A stretch of 64,000 nucleotides of DNA, taken from contig CBDAOU010000001.1 in NCBI GenBank assembly GCA_965198185.1, positions 310,001 through 374,000 of the forward strand, given 5' to 3'. Below, piece after piece: positions 24,307 through 32,142 of the stretch. Made by a program: the position numbers and the translations under genes. Source of the DNA: JAJECS01 sp965198185. GTDB lineage: Bacteria; Chloroflexota; UBA11872. Position 1 is the stretch's first letter; every line of letters begins with the position of its first letter. Below the pieces are notes generated by a model. It saw only the letters and a list, made by a program, of their open reading frames with translations. It ran no database searches and was not told where the DNA came from.

Positions 24307-24383
24307 TGGTAGGGCATGCGGGATTCGAACCCGCGATCTCCGCCTTGAGAGGGCGGTGTCCTGGGCCGCTAGACGAATGCCCC
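24307..24383 (-). tRNA. tRNA-Glu (anticodon CTC)
   Basis: On the minus strand the cloverleaf runs from GGGGCAT (acceptor arm, 24383-24377) to ATGCCCT (24317-24311) and discriminator A (24310). CCA is encoded (24309-24307). The anticodon arm CCGCC-CTCTCAA-GGCGG gives CTC, reading GAG (Glu). The T arm is GCGGG-TTCGAAT-CCCGC. TAGCAT on the minus strand (24406-24411) may be the -10. The 3' end points to the island at 22.6-24.2 kb. Confidence 0.93.
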
Positions 24384-24489
24384 ATGCGGTGTTGCGCCGC
24401 TCGCCATGCTACCGAAACGGCAATGCACGGTGTAGCCGCGTAGAATCGAAGGTCGTGGGTCACAGCGCTTGCTGGGGCCTGCCGCCTCA

Positions 24490-24520
24490 CCCTAGCCCTC
24501 TCCCCAACGGAGAGGGGACC
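24490..24520. repeat. CCCTCTCC/GGAGAGGG palindrome
   Basis: CCCTAGCCCTCTCC and GGAGAGGGG surround a short CCAAC loop, forming a strong hairpin between tRNA-Glu and ffh. Similar broken forms occur near 8680, 13335 and 54960. It may act as a transcript end but has no T run. Confidence 0.5.
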
Positions 24521-24596
24521 GGACCGGTTTCGCTAGCCATATCGGCAGAGGCCGGAATTCGCAGGAGGTCTGCCACGCCTAGCCAGACCAGCGCCA

Positions 24597-25934
24597 ATGT
24601 TTGACACCCTGACCGAGCGGTTGGGAGGCGTCTTTCAACGCCTTGGACGTCGCGGGCGGCTTTCCGAGAAGGATGTGACCGCCGCCGTGCGCGAGGTGCG
24701 CATGGCGCTGCTCGAGGCCGACGTCAACTTCAAGGTGGCGCGCGACCTCGTGGCGGGCATTCGCGAGCGCGCGCTGGGCGCCGAGGTCCTCGAAAGCGTC
24801 ACGCCGGCGCAGCAAGTCATCAAGATCGTCAACGATCAGCTCGTCGAACTGCTGGGCACCGAGGCGGTGCCCATGGCGACCGCTTCGTCGCCACCCACCG
24901 TCGTAATGCTGGTGGGCCTGCAGGGGTCGGGCAAGACCACGACGGCGGCCAAGCTGGCGCTGGGCGCCAAGGGCCGCGGCGGCACGCCGCTATTGGTGGC
25001 CGCCGACACGCAGCGGCCAGCGGCGATTGACCAGCTCGTCACGCTGGCGCAGCAGGTTGACCTGCCGGTGCACGAGGAAGGCACCGACCCCTCGCCGCTG
25101 AAAATCGCCGTCAACGGCGTGGCCCGCGCCCGCGCCGAGGGCCACAGCCACGTGATCCTCGACACCGCCGGCCGCTTGCAGGTGGATGACGCGCTGATGG
25201 ACGAGATCGGGCACATCTCGAAGCGCATCAAGCCCCACGAGACGCTGCTGGTCGCCGACGCCACCACCGGCCAGGAGGCGGTGACCGTGGCCGAGGCGTT
25301 CCACGCCCGCAGCCCGCTCACGGGGCTGATCCTCACCAAGCTCGACGGCGACGCCAGGGGCGGCGCGGCCCTCTCGGTGCGGGCGGTGACCGGGGTGCCG
25401 ATCAAGTTCGTCGGCACGGGCGAGGCCGTCGAGCCGCTCGAGACCTTCCATCCCGACCGCATGGCCTCGCGAATCCTCGGGATGGGCGACGTGCTTTCGC
25501 TGGTCGAGCGGGCCGAGCAGGTGATCGACGAGCGCCAGGCCAAGGAGATGGAGCGCAAGATGCGCGAGGACTCCTTTGGGCTGGACGACTTTCTGGATCA
25601 GCTGGAGCAGGTGAAGAAGATGGGGTCGCTGAGCCAGGTGCTGGGCATGCTGCCGGGCATGAGCGGCGCGCTGAACGATCCGGAGGTTCGGCAGGCCGTG
25701 GAGGGCGAGGGGCTGCGCCGGTTCGAGGCGATCATCCTGTCGATGACGCCCCAGGAGCGCGCGTCGCCGGACATCATCACCGGTCGGCGGCGGCGGCGCA
25801 TCGCGGCCGGCAGCGGGACGTCGGTGCAGGACGTCAACCACCTGCTGAAGCAGTTCAAGCAAGCCCGCCAAATGATGCAGATGATGAGCAGCGGCAAGAT
25901 GCCGGCCGGCTTGCGGGGGTTGCTGGGGAACTAG
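24597..25934 (+). CDS. ffh: Signal recognition particle protein Ffh
   Basis: A 445-residue SRP54 GTPase with N, G and M domains. N domain: LSEKDVTAAVREVRMALLEADVNF. G domain: GLQGSGKTTTAAKLA (P-loop, G1), a DTQRPAAIDQL segment, DTAGRLQVD (G3), TKLDGDARGGA (G4) and KFVGTGE (G5). M domain (about 325-445): methionine-rich helices with GMLPGM, and an SGTSVQDVNHLLKQF RNA-binding helix ending in QMMQMMSSGKMP. It targets ribosomes making membrane proteins to FtsY. The stop shares CTAG with the opposing gene. Confidence 0.95.
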   Translation: MFDTLTERLGGVFQRLGRRGRLSEKDVTAAVREVRMALLEADVNFKVARDLVAGIRERALGAEVLESVTPAQQVIKIVNDQLVELLGTEAVPMATASSPPTVVMLVGLQGSGKTTTAAKLALGAKGRGGTPLLVAADTQRPAAIDQLVTLAQQVDLPVHEEGTDPSPLKIAVNGVARARAEGHSHVILDTAGRLQVDDALMDEIGHISKRIKPHETLLVADATTGQEAVTVAEAFHARSPLTGLILTKLDGDARGGAALSVRAVTGVPIKFVGTGEAVEPLETFHPDRMASRILGMGDVLSLVERAEQVIDERQAKEMERKMREDSFGLDDFLDQLEQVKKMGSLSQVLGMLPGMSGALNDPEVRQAVEGEGLRRFEAIILSMTPQERASPDIITGRRRRRIAAGSGTSVQDVNHLLKQFKQARQMMQMMSSGKMPAGLRGLLGN

Positions 25935-26743
25935 GCGAGCGCCGGCGCCTCGCCGAGCAGCTCGTGGTCGCGCCAATCGGACACGAACATGTGGCCGGGG
26001 GCGTGGGTGATCATCAGCGGGGGCCGCGAAGCTTGCGCCACGGCCTGGGGGGTGACGCCACAGGCCCAGAACACCGGCACCTCGTCCGCGCGCAGCTCGA
26101 CGGGATCGCCCCAGTCGGGTGCTGCGATATCGGCAATGCCCAGCGCTTCCGGGTCGCCGGCGTGTACGGGCGCCCCGTGGACGCGCGGGTAGCGGGCCGA
26201 GATCGCGTGGGCCTCGTCCACCCGACCGGCGGGGATGGGGCGCATGCTCACAACCATGGGACCGGCAAACGGGCCGACCGGCGTGCAGTCGACCGACGTG
26301 CGGTACATCGGCACGATCACGTCCTGCTCAAGGTGACGCAGTGGGATTCCAACGTCCTCCAAGGCGGCCTCGAACGTGAAACTGCAGCCGAGCAGGAACC
26401 CCACCATGTCCTCGCGCCAGTGCGCCAGCACATCCGTGGGTGCCTCGCCGCGCGCCTCGCCGTCAACGTAGACGCGGTAACGGGGCGCGTCGCGGCGAAT
26501 GTCGGCGCCCGGGGCAAACTGCGGTGGCTCGGCGTCACCAACCGCGGTGCGCTCCAGCAGCGGGCACGGTTGCGGATTGGCGATGCAGAAGGCCTCGAAG
26601 TGGTCGGCCAGCGCAGCCGGCAGCATCACCAGATTCGCCTGCACATATCCCGGGGCCAGACCGGCGGTCGTCGCATTCCACGAGCCGTCCCGGCATGCCG
26701 CCCGCACGGCCGCGCCTGTTTCGAGCTTTTCCACCACCGTCAT
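25931..26743 (-). CDS. DUF1445 protein (D-glutamate cyclase N-terminal-half homologue)
   Basis: A 270-residue DUF1445 protein, often labelled putative hydro-lyase. Motifs include APGYVQANLVMLPAALADHF, CIANPQPCPLLE, DIRRDAPRYRVYVDGE, a WREDMVGFLLGCSFTFE segment, PMYRTSVDCTPVGPFAGPMV and, at the end, THAPGHMFVSDWRD. In mammalian D-glutamate cyclase a DUF1445 region precedes a DUF4392 region in one chain. Here the DUF4392 gene lies directly upstream and overlaps by ATGA (26740-26743). This supports joint action in turning D-glutamate into 5-oxo-D-proline. The role of DUF1445 alone is unproven. Confidence 0.82.
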   Translation of the reverse strand: MTVVEKLETGAAVRAACRDGSWNATTAGLAPGYVQANLVMLPAALADHFEAFCIANPQPCPLLERTAVGDAEPPQFAPGADIRRDAPRYRVYVDGEARGEAPTDVLAHWREDMVGFLLGCSFTFEAALEDVGIPLRHLEQDVIVPMYRTSVDCTPVGPFAGPMVVSMRPIPAGRVDEAHAISARYPRVHGAPVHAGDPEALGIADIAAPDWGDPVELRADEVPVFWACGVTPQAVAQASRPPLMITHAPGHMFVSDWRDHELLGEAPALA

Positions 26744-27621
26744 GCCGCACCTGCCGTTCCGCGGAAGCGTTCCACGATTTCCCGCAGCCGATTGAGTATC
26801 TGCGCGTTCACCTCGAGCGAGTGGCCGTCGACCATGGCGGTGTTCGAGCGAGTCATGCCGTCCACGGCGCCGGCCGCCACGAGACGCTCAATCCAGCCCG
26901 CCTCAGTGGCGCCGTCCGGCAGCGTGTCGCGGCCGGTCACGATATCCAGCATAGCGACAAGGCCGTAGGCGCCCCAGTTGCTGACCTCGGCCAGCAGGAG
27001 GTGCGCAGCGCGGGTCACGCTCACACCTGGGATGAGCCCCTTGGCCCCGAGGAATTGCGCGATGGCGCCCATGCCGATTTCATTGCCGCCGTCGCCGACC
27101 GCCACCGAGAGCGGGGCGCGCATCAGCGGGTCCAGCGCGGCGGCTATGCCGGTGATGTCCTCACCGCGCATGGTGATCAGCCGGTCGTCGGCCGTGAGCC
27201 CCGGCCGCTCGATCGCCACGACCAAATCGGGTGCATACTTCCGGCGCAGCGCCTCGCAGGCCGCCTGGGCGCCGCGACCGGTGCTCGGAGCCGCAACGAC
27301 CGGCCCGATGTCGGCAAGCAGCGCATCGACGACGGGAAACGTCGTCTCGCAGGCCACCGTGACCACGTCCCAGCCGAGATCCGTCAGCGTCCTCCCGACC
27401 GCCATCGCGCCCGGCGGGCCGTCGGTCTCGCCGATCCCGCCGACGGGAAACCCCGTGAGGAGCATCGCCTGGGCGGGCGGGCGATCCGCGATAGCCACGG
27501 CAGTTCGGGCGTAGGCGTCCTCCGGCAGGAGACCGCGGCATGCGCCAAGGCCGCGGCTGTCCGTGGGGAAGACGGCGGCGGCTATCGCCTCTGCCGCGTT
27601 GCGCTGCCACCCCTGCATCAT
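26740..27621 (-). CDS. DUF4392 protein (D-glutamate cyclase C-terminal-half homologue)
   Basis: A 293-residue DUF4392 protein. Typical segments are AMLLTGFPVGG, ETDGPPGAMAVGRTLTDLGW, VVAIERPGLTADDRLITMRG, and SVAVGDGGNEIGMG with its conserved acidic cluster. A final AVDGMTRSNTAMVDGHSLEV follows. DUF4392 forms the C-terminal domain of the mammalian enzyme that cyclises D-glutamate. The order here is reversed relative to that fusion: the DUF4392 gene is first and the DUF1445 gene second, overlapping by four bases. D-glutamate arises from cell-wall turnover, so recycling is plausible. Confidence 0.82.
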   Translation of the reverse strand: MMQGWQRNAAEAIAAAVFPTDSRGLGACRGLLPEDAYARTAVAIADRPPAQAMLLTGFPVGGIGETDGPPGAMAVGRTLTDLGWDVVTVACETTFPVVDALLADIGPVVAAPSTGRGAQAACEALRRKYAPDLVVAIERPGLTADDRLITMRGEDITGIAAALDPLMRAPLSVAVGDGGNEIGMGAIAQFLGAKGLIPGVSVTRAAHLLLAEVSNWGAYGLVAMLDIVTGRDTLPDGATEAGWIERLVAAGAVDGMTRSNTAMVDGHSLEVNAQILNRLREIVERFRGTAGAA

Positions 27622-27776
27622 TTGCGTTGGCCGGTCGTCATTCGAATCCCCAGTGAGTTTACGCCGACTCTACTTGGGCGCGAGCGTAGAATGCGGATCA
27701 ACCGGCGACGGCCTCACGATACATTCTCGATTGTCAATCGCGGCCCTGGTCGCAAGACACTGCAGACAAGAGAAAC

Positions 27777-28355
27777 TCAAGACTCTCTAGCAAAGACACC
27801 AAGAAAGCTAATCCAGCCCAAGATACCGATCAATACAATAGTAAATTCACCTCTGCCCAACGGCGCTATCGCCGACCTCGGAGACGACTGCCAATAGCGA
27901 TTCAAATCCTTCTGTATATACGACAAGATGCAAGCCGTAGCCAGTACATCGGTAAGAAATGCCACCTGAGAAATCGCAGCTATCTCAAAAACTTGGGAGT
28001 CCATCCCGATTTCCCAAGGGTATAGCAGCCTCATGGCGGGAAACATAAATCCAAATAGATATACAAAGCCAAATGCAATCACAGCTAGCACAGGCTTGAT
28101 GGATGTGTCCAAGCCTCGTGCTACCATCAGATCCTTGTATGCCCGCACGTGATTGTGAACTTGAAACAGGCCATAAAACGGCACTAGAAACGACAGAGCA
28201 TGCAAGAGTGGATATGCCGTTCTTCCAGTATGATCCCTATAGTGCTTCCAGGTACGGAATGCCCAATACAGAAGGTATAGACCTCCTGATATCAATGAGA
28301 CAATAACTACACCTCTCACTGGTATTACGTATTGGTTTGAGTACACTCTCGGCAA
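27777..28355 (-). CDS. DUF4234-like membrane protein, low GC
   Basis: A 192-residue protein with about five membrane segments. The first hairpin, SGGLYLLYWAFRTWKHYRDH, has the LYxLYW-(x)-W pattern of DUF4234. Later segments include LSFLVPFYGLFQVHNHVR and FGFVYLFGFMF. The start is uncertain (TTG at 28355 or a GTG shortly after). Its base composition, near 45% GC with many A/T third positions, differs sharply from all neighbours and points to recent transfer. Function unknown. Confidence 0.65.
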   Translation of the reverse strand: MPRVYSNQYVIPVRGVVIVSLISGGLYLLYWAFRTWKHYRDHTGRTAYPLLHALSFLVPFYGLFQVHNHVRAYKDLMVARGLDTSIKPVLAVIAFGFVYLFGFMFPAMRLLYPWEIGMDSQVFEIAAISQVAFLTDVLATACILSYIQKDLNRYWQSSPRSAIAPLGRGEFTIVLIGILGWISFLGVFARES

Positions 28356-28530
28356 ATTTTGTAACTAATGTCAATCCCCGACGCTAAGGGCGTAGCCCTA
28401 ACTTTAACAGAAGGCTCCTTAAACATCGGTCCACATTGGCCCGTCAACGCCACCGCCCGATACAGCTCCAGCGCCACTGGTTCCCACTGGCGCGACTTGG
28501 CGCTGTAGTCTACCGCAGCAATAGCTTCGC
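28356..28530 (-). pseudogene. C-terminal remnant of a Gfo/Idh-type dehydrogenase gene
   Basis: The minus strand around 28450-28520 encodes IAAVDYSAKSRQWEPVALEL. This matches the last residues of the intact dehydrogenase at 29243-30277 (VIDAAYRSAKSRQWEPVNLDL), and the DNA is almost identical over about 30 bases. No other part of such a gene precedes it, since the YhfC gene ends at 28531. It is a stub of a second copy, cut by the insertion or deletion that placed the low-GC gene nearby. Confidence 0.55.
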
Positions 28531-29232
28531 TTAGCCGCGGCCGAAAAGGCCGAACACGGCGAGGCCGCCGAGGAAAAGCACGCTCCCCGAGACCGCCACC
28601 AGCGCCTCTGTACGGGCGATCCCCCGCGGCAGCAGCGCCATGACGCCCATGTTCACCGCCGTGTGCACGGGGATGAGAGCAATCACCAGCAGCGGCCAGC
28701 GCGCGACGAGCAGCGTGAACCCAATGTGCGCGGCGCCCGCGAACAGCCGCTCGACGACGCCCCAAGCCGGTGCAATCTCGCGGTCCAGTCCCATCTTGGC
28801 GAGCTCTTGCCGGGCCTCCAGCGCCCGTGGGTCGTCGCGGCGCATGAGCGCCAGCCGCACGAACCCCACCTGGATCCCGTAGACGGCCTCGACCGCGGCC
28901 CAGCCCGCGCCGATAGCGTAGGCCGTGGCGAAATCCTGACTGGCCACCAGCACCACGCCCAGCCGCGCCAGCTCCTCGGTCGGACCCGCCAGTGCGGGCG
29001 TCCAGCGGCGCATGACGTCCGGGCCGGCACCGAGCTGCCGCAGGCCGAAAACCACCGGCAGGCGCAGCACCAGCGCCAGCGTCCATCCCAGCGCGCCCGC
29101 CCCGAACCAGCCCCAGGGCACCTCATGGCCCAAGCCAACGGGGACAAACACCAGCGCGGCCGTTGCGGCGAGCGCACCGACGCCACCCGCCGCGTGGGCA
29201 AGCCCCTCACGAACGGACATGCGAGCTGTCAT
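28531..29232 (-). CDS. YhfC-family (PrsW-like) intramembrane metalloprotease
   Basis: A 233-residue membrane protein with about seven hydrophobic segments. The YhfC pattern is visible: GPTEELARLGVVL (paired Glu of the active site), YAIGAGWAAVEAVYGIQVGF, RLFAGAAHIGFTLLV (His) and HTAVNMGVMALL (His). This Glu-Glu, His, His arrangement is that of the PrsW/CAAX-protease-like superfamily. It may process membrane regulators or act as a membrane protein of unknown substrate. It begins 10 bases after the Gfo/Idh gene, so both are probably co-transcribed. Confidence 0.75.
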   Translation of the reverse strand: MTARMSVREGLAHAAGGVGALAATAALVFVPVGLGHEVPWGWFGAGALGWTLALVLRLPVVFGLRQLGAGPDVMRRWTPALAGPTEELARLGVVLVASQDFATAYAIGAGWAAVEAVYGIQVGFVRLALMRRDDPRALEARQELAKMGLDREIAPAWGVVERLFAGAAHIGFTLLVARWPLLVIALIPVHTAVNMGVMALLPRGIARTEALVAVSGSVLFLGGLAVFGLFGRG

Positions 29233-29242
29233 TCGAGGCGTG

Positions 29243-30277
29243 CTAAAGGTCCAGATTCACTGGCTCCCACTGGCGCGACTTGGCGCTGCGGTAGGCCGCG
29301 TCGATCACCATGTTGGCGATGTATCCGTCCACGAAGTCCTCGTCGGAGGGCTTGCCTTGGCTCAGGGCCTCGACGAAGTGGAACATCTGGCCGTGGTAGC
29401 CGTACTGCCACGTCTCATCGGCTTGAGGGAAGGTCCAGCCGGTGTCCGAATCGGCCTTTTCCTGGACATAGCCGATGGAGTTGAGACTGAAGGCGCGTAT
29501 CGGCGTGCCGTGCGTGGAGTTGATGTGGATCAGCCCGTCGGTGCCGTAGACCTCCGTGCGCACGTCCATGCCGCCGTGGTTGCTCCAGCCGGCCTCGACC
29601 TGTCCCAGGCTGTCGTTCTCGAACCGCACCAGCGCGATGGCGTTGTCCTCGAACGGCACGTCGTGCTCCAGGGTGTCGGCCCAGCAGAACACCTCGGTGG
29701 GCATCACGTCCTTGCCGATGAAGATACGGCAGGCGGCCACGGCGTGAATCCCCATGCCCAGCAGCGGTCCGCCGCCGCTCTTTTCCACATCCCAGGCATA
29801 GCTGGCGTGTGAGCCCGTGTGCGCCTCGCGCGCGCGGACGATGAGGACCCGGCCGATGGCCCCGTCCTGCACCGCCTGCCTGGCGCGCAGGACGTCGGGC
29901 ATGAACGCCTCGGTCTCCGCATATCCGTGCCAGACGCCGTGCTCGCGCACCGCGTCGAGGATGGTCTTGGCCTCGGGCCCATTGCGACCCAGCGGCTTGG
30001 TGCAGACGACGGCCTTGCCCGCCTCGGCGGCGGCAATGCAGGCCGGCGCGTGGGCGTCGTTCGGCAAGCCAATCGCGACAAGATCGACATCGTCACGGGT
30101 GACGGCCGCTTGCATGTCGGTCGTCCACGCGGGAATGTCCCACTCCGCCGCGAACTTCGCCGCCCGGGCCTCGGTGCGCGAGAAGTTGACCACGACCTGC
30201 TGCCCCGGCACGTAGCGCAGCGCGCGCATGAAGAAGTCACACACAAACCCGCTGCCGAGCATGGCGATGCGAATCAT
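29243..30277 (-). CDS. Gfo/Idh/MocA-family NAD(P)-dependent oxidoreductase
   Basis: A 344-residue protein. An N-terminal Rossmann domain opens RIAMLGSGFVCDFFMRAL (GxGxxx-type). AIGLPNDAHAPACIAAAEAGKAVVCTKPL holds the family EKP-like motif as CTKPL, with Thr in place of Glu. The C-terminal alpha/beta domain includes GGGPLLGMGIHAVAACRIFIG with the catalytic-type His. Such enzymes oxidise or reduce sugars, inositols or aldehydes. The neighbouring SLC13 transporter upstream may supply an anionic substrate, but that is inference. Confidence 0.87.
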   Translation of the reverse strand: MIRIAMLGSGFVCDFFMRALRYVPGQQVVVNFSRTEARAAKFAAEWDIPAWTTDMQAAVTRDDVDLVAIGLPNDAHAPACIAAAEAGKAVVCTKPLGRNGPEAKTILDAVREHGVWHGYAETEAFMPDVLRARQAVQDGAIGRVLIVRAREAHTGSHASYAWDVEKSGGGPLLGMGIHAVAACRIFIGKDVMPTEVFCWADTLEHDVPFEDNAIALVRFENDSLGQVEAGWSNHGGMDVRTEVYGTDGLIHINSTHGTPIRAFSLNSIGYVQEKADSDTGWTFPQADETWQYGYHGQMFHFVEALSQGKPSDEDFVDGYIANMVIDAAYRSAKSRQWEPVNLDL

Positions 30278-30297
30278 CTGGACGGTCCTTTCCCTGT

Positions 30298-32115
30298 CTA
30301 CGAGCCTCGGGCGCCAAACATCAGCGCCAGCATGCCGAAGTCCACCAGCAATACAAGCAGGGCGATGGGAATTCCGGCGCGCGCAAAGTCACGCGGACGA
30401 AAGTTTCCAGGTCCCATGACGAGCAGATTGACCGGGTGAGCGTACGCGGTGATGAAGCCGGTGGAGGCCGCCAGGGCCACGCCCATGGCAAACATGCGTG
30501 GGTCCGCTCCGACCAGGGCGGCGGCGCTGAGCGCCACGGGCGCCATGAGCACCGCGGTGACGTGATTCCCGAGAACGTGGGTAAACATTGCGGTGAGCAG
30601 GAGCATGCTCGCAAGCACGATCCAGGGCCCTCCGTCGCCGAGCGATTCAGCCAGCGACTCTCCGACCAGGGCCGCCGCGCCGCTCTGACGCATCGCCTCG
30701 GCCAGGGTCAGCATGCCGCCAATGACCACGATGGCGCGCCAGTCGACGGCGGCCAACGTCTCGCGGCCACGGACGCAGCCCGTGACGACCATGGCCACCG
30801 CCGCCGCCAGCGCCACGATTGCCACCGGCGCCAGCTGGAACATGAGCGCCGCAACAAACCCGGCCACGATGGCGACGGCGATCGGCGCCTGCCGCGGCCG
30901 CAGCGTCAGGCCCACGCGCTCGGTCACGACAACGAAGTCGGGGTCTTCACGCAACTCGGCAATTCGCGGCAGCGGTCCCAGCACGAGCAACGCGTCGCCA
31001 ACGCGCAGCGGCATGTCATGCAGATGCGTGCGGCGGGGCGCGCCGTCGCGCCAGATGCCCAACACGCTCAGCCCGTAGCGGTCGCGAAAGTTGAGTGAGG
31101 GCACTGTCTCACCCTCCAGCGTGCTGCGCGGGGCGAGCGACGCCTCGGCGAACTCCACGTTCTCCGTTTGCAGCGCGGCGGCGCCGAGCGTCGACGGCCG
31201 GGGTTCCGGCAGCTCGAATCGCTCGCGCAGCTGGGCGATGTCGCGGTCGCGAGCGCTCATCACGAGCACGTCCTGCGCACCAAGCATTCTCTCGGGCGCG
31301 GGCGCAATGTCCGTACGACCATTTCGCTGGATTGCCACGATCGAGATACCGAAATCGGTGCGAATACCGCTGTCGCGCAGGGTCAGGCCCACGAGGGGGC
31401 TCGCGGGCGGAATGGCAACTTCGTACAGGCGCTCCTCAAGCCGATAGGGGACGTGGTCCTCGCGTGCGCGGGGGAGCAACGCGTCTCCGGCCGCGCCGGA
31501 CGCATGCCGTGGCAGCAGGCGGTGCCGCCCGAACACCAGCGCCAGGATCCCGGCAACCAGAATCGCCGCTCCGAAGGGCGTGAAGTCCAGCAGGCCGAAC
31601 GGCTCGATCCCTTCCTGGGCGACCACGCTATTTACCAGCAGGTTCGACGGCGTCCCCACCAGGGTGAGCGCGCTCCCGAGCAGGGTGGCGTAGGACAACG
31701 GCAGGAGCACGCGGGAAATGGGCGTTTTCAGCTCGCGGGCGGCGGCCACCGCGGCCGGCAGGAGCACGCCGCCGGCGGCAATCGCGTTCATGAACCCGGA
31801 GAGCAAGCCGGCCGCCAGCACCGTGACGGCGATCAGCCGGGCTTCGCTGTTGCCGGCGAGCCGGCCGATCAGGCGTCCCGTCCAGTGCGCCACACCGGTG
31901 TTCGCGAGACCCGCGCTCATCACCATGACCGCGCCGATCGTCACGACCGCGCTGTTGGAAAACCCGCGCAAAGCGGCTTCCAAATCGATCGCACGCCCGA
32001 GGAACAGGACCAACAGCACGCCGATGGCCGTGACTTCGAACGGCACCCGCCCGCTGGCGAAGACCACGACCGCGACGCCCACGACCACCAGCACGAACAC
32101 GATCTCGCCGGTCAT
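30298..32115 (-). CDS. SLC13/DASS-family transporter with two RCK_C (TrkA-C) domains
   Basis: A 605-residue membrane protein. Membrane block 1 (about 1-200) contains GFSNSAVVTIGAVMVMSAGL and LVGTPSNLLVNS. The second block (about 400-605) contains a TAMFTHVLGNHVTAVLMAPV helix and a GFITAYAHPVNLLVMGPG helix. The paired SN(S/A)-type and NH/HPVN motifs are the substrate and sodium sites of divalent anion transporters. Between them lie two TrkA-C regulatory domains (about 220-300 and 310-390). Likely substrates are sulfate, phosphate or dicarboxylates. It is followed by the Gfo/Idh gene after 20 bases. Confidence 0.85.
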   Translation of the reverse strand: MTGEIVFVLVVVGVAVVVFASGRVPFEVTAIGVLLVLFLGRAIDLEAALRGFSNSAVVTIGAVMVMSAGLANTGVAHWTGRLIGRLAGNSEARLIAVTVLAAGLLSGFMNAIAAGGVLLPAAVAAARELKTPISRVLLPLSYATLLGSALTLVGTPSNLLVNSVVAQEGIEPFGLLDFTPFGAAILVAGILALVFGRHRLLPRHASGAAGDALLPRAREDHVPYRLEERLYEVAIPPASPLVGLTLRDSGIRTDFGISIVAIQRNGRTDIAPAPERMLGAQDVLVMSARDRDIAQLRERFELPEPRPSTLGAAALQTENVEFAEASLAPRSTLEGETVPSLNFRDRYGLSVLGIWRDGAPRRTHLHDMPLRVGDALLVLGPLPRIAELREDPDFVVVTERVGLTLRPRQAPIAVAIVAGFVAALMFQLAPVAIVALAAAVAMVVTGCVRGRETLAAVDWRAIVVIGGMLTLAEAMRQSGAAALVGESLAESLGDGGPWIVLASMLLLTAMFTHVLGNHVTAVLMAPVALSAAALVGADPRMFAMGVALAASTGFITAYAHPVNLLVMGPGNFRPRDFARAGIPIALLVLLVDFGMLALMFGARGS

Positions 32116-32142
32116 CCGGCCAATCCGCGCCGCATCGAGCGG

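Noticed and set aside
24307..24383. Direct repeat of the tRNA-Glu 3' end as an att site
   Set aside because: I looked for the T-arm and acceptor sequence in 21.4-24.3 kb and saw no second copy, and there is no integrase.
26440..27897. A 485-codon open frame on the plus strand
   Set aside because: It is antisense to the D-glutamate cyclase genes, which have clear families. High GC makes long mirror frames, and this one is His/Arg-rich without motifs.
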